DNA of 9,372 bases from Rhodospirillales bacterium (GTDB taxonomy: Bacteria; Pseudomonadota; Alphaproteobacteria; Rhodospirillales; Casp-alpha2), in NCBI GenBank assembly GCA_018664265.1, contig JABJOR010000159.1, forward strand, positions 1 through 9,372, given 5' to 3'. A program made the position numbers and the translations under genes. Of this stretch, positions 7,461 through 9,372 are shown in pieces (the first letter of the stretch is position 1; every line of letters begins with the position of its first letter). Below the pieces are notes generated by a model. That model was given only the letters and a program-made list of their open reading frames with translations, was not told where the DNA came from and ran no database searches.

Positions 7461-7749
7461 TGTCTCTCCTTGGTTGGTTATTCTGGGTATGGCTGTGGTT
7501 ACCGTATCAACACGTTTGATTGGCTACTGGGTGCTGGGTCGATATCAACTGAGTTCACGGACCCAGTCAATTTTAGAGGCTGTCCCGGCGTCTGTTCTGA
7601 CAGCGATCATTGCCCCTATGGTGCTTGCGACCGGATTGGCCGAAACACTTGCAGCCATTGCTACGTTACTAATAGCATGGCGATTGCCGACTGTGGTCGC
7701 CATTGTTTGTGGTGTGGTGGTAGTCGTTTTAATGCGAAATGTGTTCTAG
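7453..7749 (+). CDS. azlD: AzlD family branched-chain amino acid exporter, small subunit
   Basis: This is the partner of AzlC: 98 residues, with hydrophobic stretches at about 7-28, 40-60, 63-76 and 78-94, the normal size and layout of AzlD. The motifs STRLIGYWVLGR (19-30) and ILEAVPASVLTAIIAP (40-55) match the family pattern of 'TR.....P....L..VP..vl.a...P'. An ATG at 7444 is in frame, but the Shine-Dalgarno AAGGA (7440-7444) overlaps it and sits eight bases before ATG 7453, so 7453 is chosen. The start lies within the end of azlC (8-base overlap). The stop codon overlaps that of lolD, which comes from the other side, in a shared CTAG. Confidence 0.92.
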   Translation: MDSVSPWLVILGMAVVTVSTRLIGYWVLGRYQLSSRTQSILEAVPASVLTAIIAPMVLATGLAETLAAIATLLIAWRLPTVVAIVCGVVVVVLMRNVF

Positions 7750-8426
7750 ACTTCTACCAGTTCGCCATGTTCCATCTTTACGGTGCGGTCCATAGACGCC
7801 GCCAGATCAGCATTGTGCGTGGCAATTAAAGCAGCAAGCCCAGCCCCACGGGCTATTTTTACAAACAACTTGAAGACTTCACCTGCGGTATCCGGGTCTA
7901 AATTGCCTGTCGGCTCATCGGCCAGTAATACACGCGGAACATTGGCAAGGGCTCGGGCTATGGCAACACGTTGTTGTTCACCACCGGAAAGCCGTGCCGG
8001 GCGGTGTTTCTCACGTTCTGATAACCCCATGAAACCGAGCAATTCCCTGGCGCGGACACGAGCATCCTTCTTTGAAAACCCACCGATCATTTGCGGTATG
8101 ACAATATTTTCAAGGGCCGAGAATTCAGGCAAAAGGTGATGGTACTGATAAACAAAGCCCAGGTTTTCACGACGTACACGGGTTCGTTCATCATCATTCA
8201 TACCATTGCAGCTCTCACCGCAAATGTTAATCTCACCACCATCCGGATCTTCTAGCAGGCCAGCGATATGTAACAAAGTAGATTTACCCGCGCCCGATGG
8301 CCCTACCAGAGCAACCAGTTCACCTGGCTTGATAGACAGATTGATGGAACGCAGGACTTCCAGTTCTTCACGGCCCTGTTTAAAGGTGCGCTTGATACCT
8401 TCCAGATGCAGAACTGGATCACTCAT
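7746..8426 (-). CDS. lolD: Lipoprotein-releasing ABC transporter ATP-binding protein LolD
   Basis: LolD is the ATPase of the LolCDE complex, which extracts outer-membrane lipoproteins from the inner membrane and hands them to LolA. The 226-residue product shows Walker A GPSGAGKST (42-50), the Q-loop FVYQYHHLLPEFSALEN (91-107), which is typical of LolD, the signature LSGGEQQR (146-153), Walker B VLLADEP (166-172) with catalytic Glu171, the D-loop NLDPD and the H-loop His204. Its ATG sits inside the end of the permease gene with an 8-base overlap (ATGAGTGA), and GGAGG (8436-8440) lies nine bases upstream, so the two are translationally coupled. The stop codon overlaps the azlD stop. MacB- or FtsE-type ATPases are related, but the LolC/E-type permease next door supports LolD. 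Confidence 0.95.
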   Translation of the reverse strand: MSDPVLHLEGIKRTFKQGREELEVLRSINLSIKPGELVALVGPSGAGKSTLLHIAGLLEDPDGGEINICGESCNGMNDDERTRVRRENLGFVYQYHHLLPEFSALENIVIPQMIGGFSKKDARVRARELLGFMGLSEREKHRPARLSGGEQQRVAIARALANVPRVLLADEPTGNLDPDTAGEVFKLFVKIARGAGLAALIATHNADLAASMDRTVKMEHGELVEV

Positions 8427-9372
8427 ATCGCAGGGCCTCCGCCGGATCGAGACGTGCAGCGCGCCAAGCTGGATAAATGGTAGCTAGAATGGAAAGCCCT
8501 AGCCCCAGCAGGACAATGGCAGTAACTTCCCCTGAATCGACCTTTGCTGGTAGTTTCGAGAGGAAATAGATCTCAGCAGCAAACAGATCACTTCCTGATA
8601 AGCCCTGTATCCATTGACGTATGGCTTCAATGTTGTTGGCAAAAGCCAACCCCAGTGCAAATCCGCCAAAGGTGCCAATAACGCCGATGCTGGAACCACT
8701 GATAAAAAACACTCGCATGACAGTTCCACGGGTCGCGCCCATGGTACGCATGATGGCAATATCACGACCCTTGTCCTTAACCAACATAATCATGGATGAA
8801 ATTATGTTGAATGCTGCGACCAAAATAATCAAAGTAAGGATCAGGAACATTACATTGCGTTCCACCTGTATAGCATTGAAAAAGCTGGCATTCGCACGTT
8901 GCCAGTCATGGATATAAGTACCAAACCCGGCTTCATTTTTAATCGCAGCCAACATGTATGGGGCATCATCCGGGTTCTCAATAAAGACATCCAGATTGCT
9001 AACACCATCATCCATGGAAAAATAGATTTGCGAGGCTTTTAAAGGCATGAAAATAAAGCTGCTGTCGTATTCGTACATTCCAATATTGAACATGGCGACG
9101 ACTTTATAGGCGCGTGCGCGCGGCACAGTGCCAAAGGCCGTAACGTTGCCTTTGGGAGATATAAGATTGATGCTATCGCCGATCTGAACGCGTAACTTGA
9201 ATGCCATGCGCTGGCCAATGGCAATGGCGTCATTGCCTTCAAAGGCTGCCAGATTGCCAGCGACGATATTGTTCGCAACAAGTTCTCGTTTATGCAAATC
9301 ATCGGGTAGCATCCCGCGAACAACAGCGCCTTGGGCCTGACCGTTGACGGAAGCCATGACCTGGCCCTCAAC
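8419..9372 (-). CDS. lolC: Lipoprotein-releasing ABC transporter permease LolC/LolE, C-terminal part (runs off the right edge)
   Basis: This is the membrane subunit of LolCDE. The visible 317 residues start mid-gene at VEGQVMASVNGQAQGAVVRG, part of the periplasmic MacB-like domain, so the Met at 9357 is internal. After the periplasmic domain come a membrane helix near LILTLIILVAAFNIISSMIM, the cytoplasmic coupling segment DKGRDIAIMRTMGATRG, a second helix near SIGVIGTFGGFALGLAF, a periplasmic linker, a third helix near VLLGLGLSILATIYPAW, and the terminal AARLDPAEALRYE typical of LolC/E. The first helix and the N-terminus are outside the window. LolC and LolE are paralogues; many alphaproteobacteria have only one such gene, so the letter is arbitrary. 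It overlaps lolD by 8 bases in one operon. Confidence 0.93.
   Translation of the reverse strand, partial: VEGQVMASVNGQAQGAVVRGMLPDDLHKRELVANNIVAGNLAAFEGNDAIAIGQRMAFKLRVQIGDSINLISPKGNVTAFGTVPRARAYKVVAMFNIGMYEYDSSFIFMPLKASQIYFSMDDGVSNLDVFIENPDDAPYMLAAIKNEAGFGTYIHDWQRANASFFNAIQVERNVMFLILTLIILVAAFNIISSMIMLVKDKGRDIAIMRTMGATRGTVMRVFFISGSSIGVIGTFGGFALGLAFANNIEAIRQWIQGLSGSDLFAAEIYFLSKLPAKVDSGEVTAIVLLGLGLSILATIYPAWRAARLDPAEALRYE

Noticed and set aside
9039..9371. 110-codon minus-strand frame at the right edge
   Set aside because: It is an out-of-frame shadow of the LolC/E permease, whose own frame stays open to the window edge with clear family motifs.

Overview
The window looks like part of the chromosome of an alphaproteobacterium, possibly a Rhodospirillales-type or marine relative. 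The reasons are a moderate G+C content (two 60-base dnaE samples counted by hand gave 50% and 60%), a single LolC/E-type permease gene overlapping lolD, an alphaproteobacterial-type DnaE, and a PAS_5-like protein of a kind common in that class. The taxonomic call is inference; no rRNA or tRNA gene is present to confirm it.

Layout. The minus strand carries the housekeeping backbone. In transcription order this is the 3' part of a lolC/E permease gene (cut by the right edge), lolD, then dnaE, a cation diffusion facilitator (CDF) gene close behind dnaE, and finally the 5' end of rpsB (cut by the left edge) with its own promoter and a structured-looking leader. Two groups of accessory genes break this backbone. 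Between lolD and dnaE lie a plus-strand run (glutathione S-transferase, azlC, azlD) and a minus-strand, strikingly AT-rich PAS-like gene. Between the CDF gene and rpsB lies one plus-strand gene for a 99-residue two-helix membrane protein of unknown function.

Function. LolC/E and LolD form the inner-membrane ABC machine that releases lipoproteins to the LolA carrier. DnaE is the replicative polymerase subunit. RpsB is ribosomal protein S2. AzlC and AzlD are the large and small subunits of a branched-chain amino acid exporter and are probably translated from one message with the GST. The CDF protein is a ZnT9-like metal transporter homologue that lacks a normally conserved metal-ligand Asp.

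I see no CRISPR array, insertion sequence, phage gene, toxin-antitoxin pair or defence system, and no clear sign of a wholly new multi-gene system. The points most worth a second look are the Asp-to-Phe change in the CDF protein, the rpsB leader with a long-range 7-bp stem, and the AT-rich PAS-like gene sitting in the lolD-dnaE gap.
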